This document shows, one piece after another, positions 10,180 to 20,195 of a stretch of 64,000 bases of DNA. Numbering within the stretch: the stretch's first letter is position 1; the number at the start of each line of letters is the position of its first letter. The translations under genes were made by a program, and so were the position numbers. This DNA comes from Pseudolabrys sp. (GTDB taxonomy: Bacteria > Pseudomonadota > Alphaproteobacteria > Rhizobiales > Xanthobacteraceae): the NCBI GenBank assembly GCA_030684935.1, contig JAUXXH010000031.1:1-64000 (forward strand), in the 5' to 3' direction. The notes below the pieces were generated by a model that was not told the DNA's origin, searched no databases, and worked only from the letters and a program-made list of their open reading frames with translations.

Positions 10180-12102
10180 ATGAGCGAAGGCGCGAACAAA
10201 GCCGCCGAGACCGCAGATTCCAGCACGGGCGAAACCAGCCGGGAGACGCGCAAGAAATTCGCCGCGCTCACGCTCGGCAGCGTCGGAGTCGTCTACGGCG
10301 ATATCGGTACCAGTCCGCTCTATGCCTTTCGCGAGGCGGCGCTCGCCGCCAGCGGCGAGCAGATCGTCACGCGCGAGGTGGTGCTCGGCGTGCTGTCGAT
10401 GATCGTCTGGTCGCTGATCATCGTCGTCACCGTCAAATACATTCTGGTCCTGCTGCGCGCCGACAATAACGGCGAAGGCGGCACGCTGTCGCTGACGGCG
10501 CTGGCGTTCCGTGCGCTTGGCCACCGCAGCACGCCGGTCCTGATGCTCGGCATTGTCGGCGCCGCGATGTTCTACGGCGGATCCTTCATCACGCCGGCGC
10601 TGTCGGTCATGTCGGCGATCGAAGGTCTCAAGGTGGCGACGCCGGCTCTGGAGCCCTACGTGCTGCCGCTGACCACCGCCATCCTTGTTGCATTGTTCGC
10701 CGTGCAATCGCATGGTACCGGGCGGGTCGCGACGTTCTTCGGCCCGATCATGGTGGTCTGGTTTGTGGTGATTGCCACCGCCGGCGCCGTGCACATCGTC
10801 GACAATCCAGGCGTGCTGGCGGCGTTCAATCCATATTACGCCGTCAGCTTCATGCTCAGCAACGGCACTATCGCGCTGGTGACGCTGGGGGCGGTGTTTC
10901 TGGTGATCACCGGTAGCGAAGCGCTCTATGCCGATCTCGGCCACTTCGGCCGCAGGCCGATCCAGACCGCCTGGGTGGTGCTGGTGCTGCCGTGTTTGCT
11001 GCTGAATTATTTCGGCCAGGGCGCGTTGGTGCTCGCCGATCCCCTGGCGATGGTCGATCCGTTTTACCGGCTAGTGCCGGAGTCGCTGCTGTTGCCGCTT
11101 GTCGGCCTCGCCACGCTGGCGACAGCGATCGCCAGCCAGGCGGTGATCACCGGCGCCTATTCGCTCACCCAGCAGGCGATCCAGCTCGGCCTCTTGCCGC
11201 GCTTCGAGATCCGCCACACCTCGGCGGCGCATTACGGCCAGATCTACATGCCGCGGGTGAACCTGACGCTGCTGATTGGCGTGCTGCTGCTGGTGATTCT
11301 GTTCCGCACCTCAAGCGCGCTGGCGCACGCCTATGTTCTGGCGGTGACGACCACCGGCTTCGTCGCCGGCATTCTCGGTTTCATCGTGATCTGGAAGCTG
11401 TGGCGCTGGTCGTTCTGGACCACGGCGCTGCTGATGACGCCGCTGATCGCGCTCGACGGACTGTTCTTCGTCGCCGCGTCGATGAAGATTCTGGAGGGCG
11501 CCTGGGTGCCGGTGTTGTTCGGCATCCTCATCGTGGTGATCATTCTGACGTGGCGGCGCGGCACCGCGATCCTGCTCAACAAGACGCGGCGCACCGAAGT
11601 GCCTGTCGACACGCTGATCCGCAGTCTGGAAAAGAAACCGCCGCATATCGTCAAGGGCACCGCGGTGTTTCTCACCAGCGATCCCGATTTCGCGCCAACC
11701 GCGATGCTCCACAATCTCAAGCACAACAAGGTGCTGCACGAGCACAATGTGATCCTCACCATCGTCACCGCCGACACGCCGCGGGCGAAGGAGGAGGAGA
11801 GGGTGCAGATTACGCCGCTGTCGGACTTGTTCTCGCGGGTGTCGCTGAAATTCGGCTACATGGAGCAGCCGAACGTCCCGAAAGCACTGGCGATCGCGCG
11901 CAAGCACGGCTGGCAGTTCGACATCATGTCGACGTCGTTCTTTTTGTCGCGGCGCTCGCTGCGGCCGTCGCCGCAATCGGGCATGCCGTACTGGCAGGAT
12001 CACCTCTATATCGCGCTGGCCCGCTCGGCGAGCGACGCCAGCGGCTTCTTCCAGATTCCGACCGGGCGCGTGGTTGAGGTCGGCACGCAGGTGACGGTGT
12101 AG
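10180..12102 (+). CDS. kup: KUP family potassium transporter
   Basis: [22 protein letters not shown] and [18 protein letters not shown], typical of Kup; start chosen at MSEGANK. Confidence 0.92.
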   Translation: MSEGANKAAETADSSTGETSRETRKKFAALTLGSVGVVYGDIGTSPLYAFREAALAASGEQIVTREVVLGVLSMIVWSLIIVVTVKYILVLLRADNNGEGGTLSLTALAFRALGHRSTPVLMLGIVGAAMFYGGSFITPALSVMSAIEGLKVATPALEPYVLPLTTAILVALFAVQSHGTGRVATFFGPIMVVWFVVIATAGAVHIVDNPGVLAAFNPYYAVSFMLSNGTIALVTLGAVFLVITGSEALYADLGHFGRRPIQTAWVVLVLPCLLLNYFGQGALVLADPLAMVDPFYRLVPESLLLPLVGLATLATAIASQAVITGAYSLTQQAIQLGLLPRFEIRHTSAAHYGQIYMPRVNLTLLIGVLLLVILFRTSSALAHAYVLAVTTTGFVAGILGFIVIWKLWRWSFWTTALLMTPLIALDGLFFVAASMKILEGAWVPVLFGILIVVIILTWRRGTAILLNKTRRTEVPVDTLIRSLEKKPPHIVKGTAVFLTSDPDFAPTAMLHNLKHNKVLHEHNVILTIVTADTPRAKEEERVQITPLSDLFSRVSLKFGYMEQPNVPKALAIARKHGWQFDIMSTSFFLSRRSLRPSPQSGMPYWQDHLYIALARSASDASGFFQIPTGRVVEVGTQVTV

Positions 12103-12167
12103 GCGGGCGGGGTGCGGTGCAGGCCAATTTCAGGTAAGCAGCGGAATAGTCACAGGGAGTAGCCGTT

Positions 12168-12506
12168 ATGGCCGACGAAATGCCGCGCGCCGACGAGGTG
12201 CGAAATCTGACGCCGGACGAGGTGGCCCGCGGATTGAAAGAAGGCAGCATGCTGCTGGTCGATGTCCGCGAGCCGAACGAGACCGCCGTCGAGCGCTACC
12301 CCGGCGCGGTCATCGTGCCGCTGTCGGCGTTCGATCCGGCCGCCATTCCCGAACCGCGCGGCAAACAGGTTGTGTTTGCCTGCCGCTCCGGCCGCCGCTC
12401 GATCACCGCTTCGGTGGCGGCACAGGACGCCGGCTATCCCTACAGCGCGCATCTGGCTGGCGGTATCATTGCCTGGAAAGAGGCTGGGCTGCCGACCGAA
12501 AGCTGA
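12168..12506 (+). CDS. Rhodanese-like domain protein
   Basis: LLVDVREPNETAVERYPGAVIVPL and active-site loop FACRSGRRS. Confidence 0.88.
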   Translation: MADEMPRADEVRNLTPDEVARGLKEGSMLLVDVREPNETAVERYPGAVIVPLSAFDPAAIPEPRGKQVVFACRSGRRSITASVAAQDAGYPYSAHLAGGIIAWKEAGLPTES

Positions 12507-12513
12507 ACGCAAA

Positions 12514-12546
12514 ACCCCTGGCCAGGCGAGGGGCCGGGCCAGGGGC
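12514..12546. terminator. GC-rich stem-loop between convergent rhodanese and omp genes
   Basis: cccctggcc...ggccagggg inverted repeat with adjacent short A run. Confidence 0.55.
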
Positions 12547-12563
12547 ATTACGGATGGAGCGGA

Positions 12564-13274
12564 TCAGAACAGGTTGAACCGGTAGTTCAGGCCGACTTTG
12601 ACCAGATGGGTCTGCAGTTTGACGTCGGGCGTCCCGGCCACAGTCAGCGTTCCTGTGGTGGTCAAAGTCTGGGAAATCGACTTGAACCACAGGTAATTGT
12701 ACTCGAGTTTAGCCGACAGGTTGCCCCAGAAGGCATACTCGACGCCGGCGCCGATCACCCAGCCCTGGCGGTTGAAATCGCCGGTGGCGGTGCCGCCAGT
12801 GCCGTCGGTGACGTCCCATTTGTCGCGGGTCCAGGCCGCGCCGCCTTTGCCGTAGACCAGGATGTTGTCGAAGGCGTAGCCGAGCCGGCCCGTCAGCGTG
12901 GCGTAATAGTCGTTCTTGAGCGTCAGATTGCCGGCAAACAAAGCGGTTTCGTGTTTGACGTTGGCCCATGAGTAGTCGCCCTCGATACCGAGGACGAACC
13001 TGCCGGTCTGGAAATTGTAACCGATCTGGCCGCCCGCGAGCCACCCGTCCCCGTTCACGGAGTCGGTGCCAAGCGGGCCGGTGCCGGTCCATCTGCTCCA
13101 GCCATAGCCGCCGTGTACGCCTAGATAGAGGCCCGACCAGCTGAAGATGGAGACGGGGCTATAGTAGGCAGGCGCTTTATAAACGGGCCGCGGCAAATCG
13201 GCGGCATGAACTGAAGTAACCAACGAAAACGCTACAAACGCACCAACTGCACAAATCTTTGTGGTCAGGCGCAT
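12564..13274 (-). CDS. Outer membrane beta-barrel protein (Omp25/Omp31-like porin family)
   Basis: Signal peptide ending HAA; FSWSGLYLGVHGGYGWSRW, YDNILVYGKGGAAW, ending VKVGLNYRFNLF. Confidence 0.87.
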   Translation of the reverse strand: MRLTTKICAVGAFVAFSLVTSVHAADLPRPVYKAPAYYSPVSIFSWSGLYLGVHGGYGWSRWTGTGPLGTDSVNGDGWLAGGQIGYNFQTGRFVLGIEGDYSWANVKHETALFAGNLTLKNDYYATLTGRLGYAFDNILVYGKGGAAWTRDKWDVTDGTGGTATGDFNRQGWVIGAGVEYAFWGNLSAKLEYNYLWFKSISQTLTTTGTLTVAGTPDVKLQTHLVKVGLNYRFNLF

Positions 13275-13416
13275 GTGAGTCCCCTGAAAGGTTTAATTCG
13301 AAGAAGCGATCCTCATCTCAAAAATACGGGTAAATAATACCTATCTGATTCGCAGGGGAAAAAAGCATTATTTCAGTTGCGAATCGGCTGCCAACAGGGT
13401 CCCGACGCGCGGTCGA

Positions 13417-14382
13417 TCAGCCGGCCGTAACTCCGTCAGACTGCTTCGCATCGTCTTCCGGCCGCCAGCGCCGGTGTTGCCAGAGCCATTGCTCCGGATG
13501 CTCGCGGATCCAGCCTTCGACCACAGTGATGATGACCTGGGTGGTGCCTGCGATGTCGATCCTGCCCTCCGCGTCACGCACCGGCGCGATTGCTTCGGTC
13601 AATTCCGGGCGAAACCGGTTGCCGGGCAGCCGCACCACCCGCACACCGTGGATTGGGCAGTCGAAATGCTGCGCCAGCCGCGCCAGCAGCGGATTGGCCC
13701 GGGTCCTGCGGCCGAAGAACGTCACCGGCACGCCGCGCACGTAATACTGGTCGACCAGCATGCCGACATGGGCGCCGCGCTCCAGCGCTTCGGCGATCTT
13801 CATCGGCGCATCGAGGCTGGTGGCGATCAGTGTGCCCATGCTGGCTGCCCGCGTTTCCTGCAGCCAGCGGTCGATGCCGGCAATGTTGGGGCGGCGGTAC
13901 AGCACGGCGCTGTCGAGCTTGTAGGTGGCGGCGGCGATGGCGGGCAGTTCCCAATTGCCGAGATGGGCGGCGAAAATCAGGGCCGGCTTGCCGTCCTCGA
14001 GCAAATCCTTGAAGTGCGCGACGTGTTCATCGCGGATCTCGATGCGGCTCGGCCGTTCGGGATGATCGGGGTCGAAATCCCACAGCCGGTCGAGATGGGC
14101 GAACTCCGCCCCCATGCGGCCGAGATTGTCCCAGGCGCCGCGCAGAATGGCGTCGATTTCGGCCGGCGATTTCTCCGGAAAGGCGGTAACCAGATTGGCG
14201 CGGGCGATGCGGTGCTCGCGAAACAACGGCCCGACCTGGCGCATCAGCCAGCCGCCGGTATTGATCATCCAGTCCGGCTTGACCAGGCGAAGGCCTTTGA
14301 TGAGGCCGATCGCCAGCGCTCCCACCAGCGCATCGCCGGCGCGCTTGGCGCCGCGGCGCAGCCGCCGTTTGATCGCGCTCAT
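13417..14382 (-). CDS. lpxXL: Lipid A very-long-chain / lauroyl acyltransferase (HtrB/LpxXL-like)
   Basis: LPLAT motifs AAHLGNWEL and VPVTFFGRRTRANPLLARLA; last gene of the acpXL-type cluster. Confidence 0.82.
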   Translation of the reverse strand: MSAIKRRLRRGAKRAGDALVGALAIGLIKGLRLVKPDWMINTGGWLMRQVGPLFREHRIARANLVTAFPEKSPAEIDAILRGAWDNLGRMGAEFAHLDRLWDFDPDHPERPSRIEIRDEHVAHFKDLLEDGKPALIFAAHLGNWELPAIAAATYKLDSAVLYRRPNIAGIDRWLQETRAASMGTLIATSLDAPMKIAEALERGAHVGMLVDQYYVRGVPVTFFGRRTRANPLLARLAQHFDCPIHGVRVVRLPGNRFRPELTEAIAPVRDAEGRIDIAGTTQVIITVVEGWIREHPEQWLWQHRRWRPEDDAKQSDGVTAG

Positions 14383-14392
14383 GGTTCGCGCC

Positions 14393-15415
14393 TCAGAAGT
14401 TGACGATGACCTTGCCGAACACCTGGCGGCCTTCGAGGCGCGCCAGGCCTAGTTCGAAATCGGCCAGCGCGAATTCGCTGTCGATGATCGGCGCCATGCC
14501 GGCCGCGATTTTCGACAGGCTGTCGCGGACGTTGCGGATGACGCAGCCGAACGAGCCGAAGATCTTGTACTGCTGCTGGAACAGCTGCATCAGGTTGATG
14601 GTCACGGTCGGTCCCGCCGTCGAGCCGCAGGTGACCAGCCGGCCGCCGCGCTTGAGCACGAAAAGCGAGGCGTTGAAGCCTTCGCCGCCGACATGCTCGA
14701 ACACGACATCGACACCTTTCTTGGCAGTGAGCTTGCGCGTGACGCCTTCGAAGCGCTCGGTCTTGTAGTTGATGACGTGGTCGGCACCGAGCGCCTTCGC
14801 CTTTTCCGCCTTGGCGTCGTCGCCGATGGTGGTAATGACGGTGCAGCCGATGGCCTTGGCCATCTTGATGGCGACGGAGCCGATGCCGGAGCCGCCGGCA
14901 TGCACCAGAATCGTCTCGCCCGGCCGCAGCTTGGCGTTGTCGAACAGCATATGTTCGGTGGTGCCGAAGGCGATCGGGGCGCAGGCGGCATCGCGCAGCG
15001 ACACACCGTCAGGAACAGGAATGATCAGACGCGCCGGCAGGTTGATCAGTTCACGGGCGAAGCCGTCGATATGAAAACCCATGATGCCGGCGACGTTCTC
15101 GCACAGATTGTCGCGGCCCTCGCGGCAGGCGGTGCACTTGCCGCAGGTCATGGCGCCGTAGGACACCACCTTGTCGCCGGCCTTGAAGCCGGAGACGCCG
15201 GCGCCGACAGCGGCGATCTCGCCCGACGCTTCGGCGCCGACCACGAGCGGCAGCTTGCGCTTGGCGAACGCCATGCCGCGGAAGCCCCAGACGTCGAGGT
15301 GATTGAGCGCGACCGCCTTGATGCGGACCTGCACTTCGCCGTCGCCGGGCGGCGGCGGCGCGGGCAAGTCGACCAGTTCAAGCTGGCGGTCGCCGATAAG
15401 CTGTAATGCGCGCAT
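14393..15415 (-). CDS. Zinc-type alcohol dehydrogenase/quinone reductase-like protein of the acpXL cluster
   Basis: MDR fold: GAEASGEIAAVG, CGKCTACREGRDNLCEN, VHAGGSGIGSVAIKMAKA; position matches adh2 of acpXL clusters. Confidence 0.85.
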   Translation of the reverse strand: MRALQLIGDRQLELVDLPAPPPPGDGEVQVRIKAVALNHLDVWGFRGMAFAKRKLPLVVGAEASGEIAAVGAGVSGFKAGDKVVSYGAMTCGKCTACREGRDNLCENVAGIMGFHIDGFARELINLPARLIIPVPDGVSLRDAACAPIAFGTTEHMLFDNAKLRPGETILVHAGGSGIGSVAIKMAKAIGCTVITTIGDDAKAEKAKALGADHVINYKTERFEGVTRKLTAKKGVDVVFEHVGGEGFNASLFVLKRGGRLVTCGSTAGPTVTINLMQLFQQQYKIFGSFGCVIRNVRDSLSKIAAGMAPIIDSEFALADFELGLARLEGRQVFGKVIVNF

Positions 15416-15484
15416 CGCGGGGTTGCTGCCTTTTTAGATGAGAATGCGGAGAGCCCGGTCCGACAGCGGCCCGGGATAGTCCGG

Positions 15485-16756
15485 TTACGCGGGCTCAAGC
15501 CCCATGACCAGCGAGACGTTCTGCCCGCCGAAGCCGAAGGAGTTGGAAATGGCGTGGGTGACGCGCGCATCGCGCGCCTTGAACGGCACGACGTCGAGCG
15601 GAATCGCCGGGTCGGGTTGTTCGTAGTTGATGGTCGGCGGAATGCGCTGATGCTGCAATGTGAGAATGGAAATCACCGCCTCGATGGCGCCGGCCGCGGA
15701 CAGCGTGTGTCCGATCATCGACTTGTTCGACGAGATTGGCACGCTCTTCATGCGCTCGCCGAGCACTGTCGAGACGCCAAGATACTCCATCTTGTCGTTT
15801 TCCGGCGTGCCGGTGCCGTGCGCGTTGACGTAGTCGATGTCCGCGGGCGTCAATCCGGCGTCCTTGATGGCATTGGCAATGCATCCGATGATCGGCTTGC
15901 CGTCCGGGCTCGAGCGGGTGCGGTGGAAGGAGTCGGCCATTTCACCGCAGCCTTCGAGCACGCCGAGAATGGTCGCACCGCGCGCGCGCGCCGCGTCGTA
16001 GCTTTCCAGCACCAGCGCGCCGGCGCCCTCGGCCATCACGAAGCCGTCGCGGTTCTTGGCGAAAGGACGGGCGGCGCCGGCCGGCGCGTCATTGCTGGTC
16101 GACAGCGCCGACAGCAGCGAAAAGCGAATGACCGATTCCGGATTGATCGAGCCGTCGGTGCCGATGCAGAGCGCGGCATCGGTCTCGCCGCGCCGGATGG
16201 CCTCGACGCCGAGCTGGATCGCGCTCGCGCCGGAGGCGCAGGCGGTCGACAGCGAAATCGGCGAACCCTGGGTGCCGAACTTTTCCGCCAGCGTTTCGGC
16301 CACCGAGCCGAACATGAAGCGGCGGTGGAAGGCGGGAAACTGCGCGCTGACGCGCAACAGATCATTGTAGTCGACTTTGTCGTTGGCGCCGGTCTGGGCG
16401 CCGACCTCAAGCCGCTGCGGCCATTCCACCTCGATCGGCGGCACGGCAACGAACAGCGGGCCGGGGAAGGCGCCCCGCGTGCCGATGCCGGATTGGGTCA
16501 CGGCTTCCTCCGCCGCCAGATCGGCGAATTGCTCGGACAACGCCGCGGTGCAGGACTGCGGCGGCAGGAAATCGATGGTGCCGGCGATGCGGGTCTTGAG
16601 GCCGTCGGTGGCGAAGCGGGTGATGGCGCGGATGCCGGATTCGCCGGCGGTCAGCTTGGCCCAGTTATCGACCTTGCCGGCGCCCAGCGAGGTGACAACG
16701 CCGACGCCGGTGACAACGACAACGGGTCGGCCGAACTTGTCCTTGCGCGATGTCAT
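15485..16756 (-). CDS. Beta-ketoacyl-ACP synthase (FabF-like, VLCFA cluster copy 1)
   Basis: STACASGASAIQLG active-site Cys; NAHGTGTPENDKMEYLG; SNKSMIGHTLSAAGAIE. Confidence 0.88.
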   Translation of the reverse strand: MTSRKDKFGRPVVVVTGVGVVTSLGAGKVDNWAKLTAGESGIRAITRFATDGLKTRIAGTIDFLPPQSCTAALSEQFADLAAEEAVTQSGIGTRGAFPGPLFVAVPPIEVEWPQRLEVGAQTGANDKVDYNDLLRVSAQFPAFHRRFMFGSVAETLAEKFGTQGSPISLSTACASGASAIQLGVEAIRRGETDAALCIGTDGSINPESVIRFSLLSALSTSNDAPAGAARPFAKNRDGFVMAEGAGALVLESYDAARARGATILGVLEGCGEMADSFHRTRSSPDGKPIIGCIANAIKDAGLTPADIDYVNAHGTGTPENDKMEYLGVSTVLGERMKSVPISSNKSMIGHTLSAAGAIEAVISILTLQHQRIPPTINYEQPDPAIPLDVVPFKARDARVTHAISNSFGFGGQNVSLVMGLEPA

Positions 16757-16770
16757 CGCCGTGCGCTCCT

Positions 16771-17964
16771 TCAGTCAACCCGCTCGATCAACGCGAGCCC
16801 TTCGCCGCGCCAATGACCGACGCCGGTCACCAGCACCTGGCTTAGATCCCCGGTCATCGGCCGTTCGAGGCCGGTCGTGTCAGAGGGCGGAAACAGACTA
16901 CCATGGGCGAGCGCGATCGTGGCCAGCGCCACATTCATGGGAAACTGCGTATCCGGTCCATGTCCGAGATAGGAGCCGGTAGCGCGCACGGCAAGGTCGC
17001 TGTGCCGCTCCAGGAAGGCCCGCTCTTCGGCGGTGGCCGGGCCCGCGCCGCTGGCGCCGGACAGGACCGCGGCGCGGTCCGGCACGATCTTGTTCTTGAT
17101 CGAGCTCCACAGCTTCTCGAGCATAGCGGTGATGCCGCCCGGTTCGCGCTTGGCGCGGTCGGCGACAACGGCGGTCAGACGCGCCATCGGTTTGGCGCCA
17201 CGTGCTTCGGCGTGTTCGCGCGCTTCAATCACCAGAAACGCGCCGATCGAGCCGAGCGCAAAGCCGCCTTCGGCGCCGCGCTCCCAGACAGGGGCGTACT
17301 TGTCTTTCATGCCGAGACCGGCGAATTCGTAGAGCATCAGAAGGTCGGGCCGCTCGCCATTATGCGAGCCGCCGACCAGCGCGATATCGCTCTGTCCCGC
17401 GGCGATGCGCGACAACGCGATCCGCACCGCGTTCACGCCGGCCGATTCCTCGCCCATGAACGTTCGGGACGAGCCGGTGACGCCGTGCACGATCGAGATA
17501 TTGCCCGCCAGCAGATTGGAGAGCTGCGCCAGGAACAGCGTCGGACGAAGATCGCTCATCAGCCGCTCATTGAGGAAAGCGGCGGGATTGGCGGCTTTCG
17601 GCATGCCGGTCAGAATGGCGCCGTCGACCGCGAGGTCGCGTTCGCCGCCGGCGGCGGCGACGATCATGTCCATGCGGGAGAGGATGTCGGTCTGGCCTTT
17701 GACGCCGGCCGAGTCGAGGGCCAGCCCGGCGGCATAGGTGCCGATCCGCTGCCACATCTCCATCTGCCGCTGATCACCCTTCTTGGGGATCTGGGCGTCG
17801 AAATTGATCGGGGCAAGCGGATGCACAAGGAAGGGCGCGAACGCTGTCGCGTCGGCGCCGGGCTGCGCCTCCATCAGTTTTTGCCAGTGAGCCTGCGGCC
17901 CTTCGCCGAGGCAGGAGACGATGCCGATGCCGGTGATCCAGGTTTCCCGTCCGACATCAGCCAT
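16771..17964 (-). CDS. Beta-ketoacyl-ACP synthase (divergent FabF-like, VLCFA cluster copy 2)
   Basis: Thiolase-fold KAS, partly degenerate motifs (GSSRTFMGEESAGVNAVR); position matches fabF2 of acpXL clusters. Confidence 0.82.
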   Translation of the reverse strand: MADVGRETWITGIGIVSCLGEGPQAHWQKLMEAQPGADATAFAPFLVHPLAPINFDAQIPKKGDQRQMEMWQRIGTYAAGLALDSAGVKGQTDILSRMDMIVAAAGGERDLAVDGAILTGMPKAANPAAFLNERLMSDLRPTLFLAQLSNLLAGNISIVHGVTGSSRTFMGEESAGVNAVRIALSRIAAGQSDIALVGGSHNGERPDLLMLYEFAGLGMKDKYAPVWERGAEGGFALGSIGAFLVIEAREHAEARGAKPMARLTAVVADRAKREPGGITAMLEKLWSSIKNKIVPDRAAVLSGASGAGPATAEERAFLERHSDLAVRATGSYLGHGPDTQFPMNVALATIALAHGSLFPPSDTTGLERPMTGDLSQVLVTGVGHWRGEGLALIERVD

Positions 17965-18430
17965 TGACCGGCGCCTCAAGGGCAAGCCCGATGCGAGAGG
18001 CGAGCTTGCGCATCTCCGTTTCCATCTCGGCGTTAGGAAAATCCATAACCCGCAGCGTCAGGGTCGCATCGCAGACCGGTTTGCCTTTGGCCACGATCTT
18101 GGCCTTGGTGACGGCGTAGCCGGACCCCTCGTGCATCAGTTGCGCTTCGACCGACAGGACTTCGCCCGGGGTGACAAATGTGCGCAGCTTGGCCTCCTTG
18201 ACCGAGGCCAGGAAGGGCACGCGTTCGAACCGGTTGGCGGCGATCACCAGCCAGCCGGAGGTCTGCGCCATCGCTTCAATCAGCAGCACGCCGGGCATCA
18301 ATGGATAGCCCGGGAAATGTCCTTCGAAAATCGTGCTGGCCGTGGGAACCGTGGCCTCGCTGCAGATCTTTCGGTCGGCAAGACTGAGGTCGACGATCCG
18401 GTCGATCAGCTGGAAGTACTCGAGGCGCAT
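17957..18430 (-). CDS. 3-hydroxyacyl-ACP dehydratase FabZ-like (VLCFA cluster)
   Basis: FEGHFPGYPLMPGVLLIEAMAQTSGWL is the FabZ/FabA hotdog active-site signature; start at MRLEYFQLID. Confidence 0.88.
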   Translation of the reverse strand: MRLEYFQLIDRIVDLSLADRKICSEATVPTASTIFEGHFPGYPLMPGVLLIEAMAQTSGWLVIAANRFERVPFLASVKEAKLRTFVTPGEVLSVEAQLMHEGSGYAVTKAKIVAKGKPVCDATLTLRVMDFPNAEMETEMRKLASRIGLALEAPVNG

Positions 18431-18438
18431 GGACGGCG

Positions 18439-18720
18439 CTAGGCCCCCTTGGCGGCGACGAGTTCGTCGATGCGGGCGCTGAGGTTTTTCAGCACGAAGT
18501 ACTGATCGGTGGTGGCTTTGCCGTCGTTGACTTCCTGGGTCCACTGTTCGAGCGGCAATTTGATGCCGAACGCCTTGTCGATGGCAAAGGCGATATCGAG
18601 GAAATCGAGGCTGTCGATGCCCAGATCGTTAATCGCATGGCTTTCGGGCGTAATAGAATCGCGCGGGATATCGCACGTCTCGGCGATAATATTGGCGATC
18701 GTGTCGTAGGTGGTGGACAT
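18439..18720 (-). CDS. acpXL: Acyl carrier protein AcpXL
   Basis: [67 protein letters not shown] phosphopantetheine site typical of AcpXL. Confidence 0.9.
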   Translation of the reverse strand: MSTTYDTIANIIAETCDIPRDSITPESHAINDLGIDSLDFLDIAFAIDKAFGIKLPLEQWTQEVNDGKATTDQYFVLKNLSARIDELVAAKGA

Positions 18721-18962
18721 CGTTAACTCTCTGATTTCTTATGAATTCTTGCGATCTGGTGGGGCGGCGCGCTGGACGTCTGCCGCTGGGCCCCCGAGCC
18801 CGGCCTTCCACCGGCAAGCGTGGCAGCCCGTATAGCGAAGCGTCGCCGCAAGTTCAATGGTGCGGGCTTTTTCAGGCTGGAACTGGCTAACAGGCCGGGC
18901 GGCTGCCGAAAAGCTCTGGTTTGGCCGTGGACGGCCACGGCCGGCTGGCCTAAATACGGCCG

Positions 18963-19319
18963 ATGCACGGGACCAGCGCCTCTCGCCGGGTATTCGCTTT
19001 GCTCGCGGCCTATGTGGTCGTGCTGCAGGCGTTGCTGTTGCCGCTGACCGTCGCGGCCGGGGCCCATTTCGATTCGTCGATCTGCGTGGCCTCTGAGCCC
19101 ACAGGCAAGAGCGCACCGGCCTCCCACGACCCCGGCTGCGGCTGTGCCGCCGGCTGCGGCATGCATTGTGGTGCGCAGTCGATGGGTGAGCCGCCGCCCT
19201 CGTTTACCGGATTGCTTCCTGCCTTTGCGCAGGTCACGGCGCCGGCACCCCCGATCGAAGCGGTGGCCCGGACGTGCGAGAAACGCCCGCAGAACCCGCG
19301 CGCGCCCCCCGTCGCCTGA
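18963..19319 (+). CDS. DUF2946-like small secreted/membrane protein
   Basis: N-terminal hydrophobic segment and Cys/His-rich CGCAAGCGMHCG; directly upstream of PCu(A)C. Confidence 0.55.
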   Translation: MHGTSASRRVFALLAAYVVVLQALLLPLTVAAGAHFDSSICVASEPTGKSAPASHDPGCGCAAGCGMHCGAQSMGEPPPSFTGLLPAFAQVTAPAPPIEAVARTCEKRPQNPRAPPVA

Positions 19320-19393
19320 CGCCGTCCTCACCCTTCTCGAAATAATTGCCGGCCGCGCCAAAGAACGCGTGCCTGCACCGTCAGGAGCAATCC

Positions 19394-19876
19394 ATGTTGA
19401 ATCGTGCTGTCATTTTCGCCGCCTTGGCCAGCTACTTCGTGTCCGGAGCGGTGTTCGCTCACGACTACTCAATTGGCGGTCTGAAGATCGACCACCCCTG
19501 GGCGCGGGCGACGCCCAAGGGCGCCAGCGTCGGTGGCGGCTATCTCAAGATCGCCAACACCGGCGAGACCTCGGACCGGCTTGTCAGCGGCACTTCCGAC
19601 GTGTCGCAACGCTTCGAGATCCATGAGATGAGCATGGATGGTGGCGTCATGAAGATGCGCGCACTGCCAAAGGGCCTAGAGATCAAGCCGGGACACACAC
19701 TCGAACTCAAGCCTGGCGGCTATCACGTGATGTTCGTCGGCCTCAACAGGCCGCTCGAGCAAGGTCAGCGCATCAAGGCGACGCTGGAGTTCGAGAAGGC
19801 CGGCAAGGTTGAGGTCGAGTTCGCCGTCGAAGCGATCGGCAGCCAGCCTTCCGGACACGGCGCACACGGCCACTAG
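19394..19876 (+). CDS. Periplasmic copper chaperone PCu(A)C family protein
   Basis: Signal peptide; IDHPWARATPKGASVGGGYLKIANTG, EIHEMSMDGGVMKMR, LKPGGYHVMFVGL (H-x-M copper ligand pattern). Confidence 0.9.
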   Translation: MLNRAVIFAALASYFVSGAVFAHDYSIGGLKIDHPWARATPKGASVGGGYLKIANTGETSDRLVSGTSDVSQRFEIHEMSMDGGVMKMRALPKGLEIKPGHTLELKPGGYHVMFVGLNRPLEQGQRIKATLEFEKAGKVEVEFAVEAIGSQPSGHGAHGH

Positions 19877-19885
19877 CCGGCGCAG

Positions 19886-19922
19886 GCCGAAGGCGCGAGG
19901 CTACCAGCCGCTCGCCTTCGGC
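19886..19922 (+). terminator. Stem-loop after the PCu(A)C gene
   Basis: GCCGAAGGCG-17 nt-CGCCTTCGGC, perfect 10-bp stem 10 nt after the stop codon; no strong T run. Confidence 0.45.
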
Positions 19923-19934
19923 AAGCCAGGTGGC
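19899..19934. repeat. Direct repeat copy 1, near-identical to the dctM 3' end
   Basis: ggctaccagccgCtcgccttcggcaAgccaggtggc; differs from 21926-21960 by one substitution and one inserted base. Confidence 0.85.
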
Positions 19935-20195
19935 AAAGTCGGGACAGTCAAGTCCACCGGCGAATAGGCACACAAGCCTAATTCACGCGGATGATCTGGG
20001 AATGTGAAATTTCTTTTTTGGAACAACGCGTTGAGCCAGACTGGGCGCGGGACCAAAAAGACAACAACGCGGTCCTGCCTTTCATCAGGCATGCTTTAAT
20101 CGTGGGGTCGGCGGTTGGGGAACCGCCGCGCGTGAGTGATATTCGGTCTTTTCGCTGATAAAGGACGTTCTGGGGGGACGCACTTGTTTCAGTCC

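Noticed and set aside
20020-20044. GGAAC upstream of the DedA/ATP-grasp gene
   Set aside because: Followed at 16 nt by CTGG, not CGTT.
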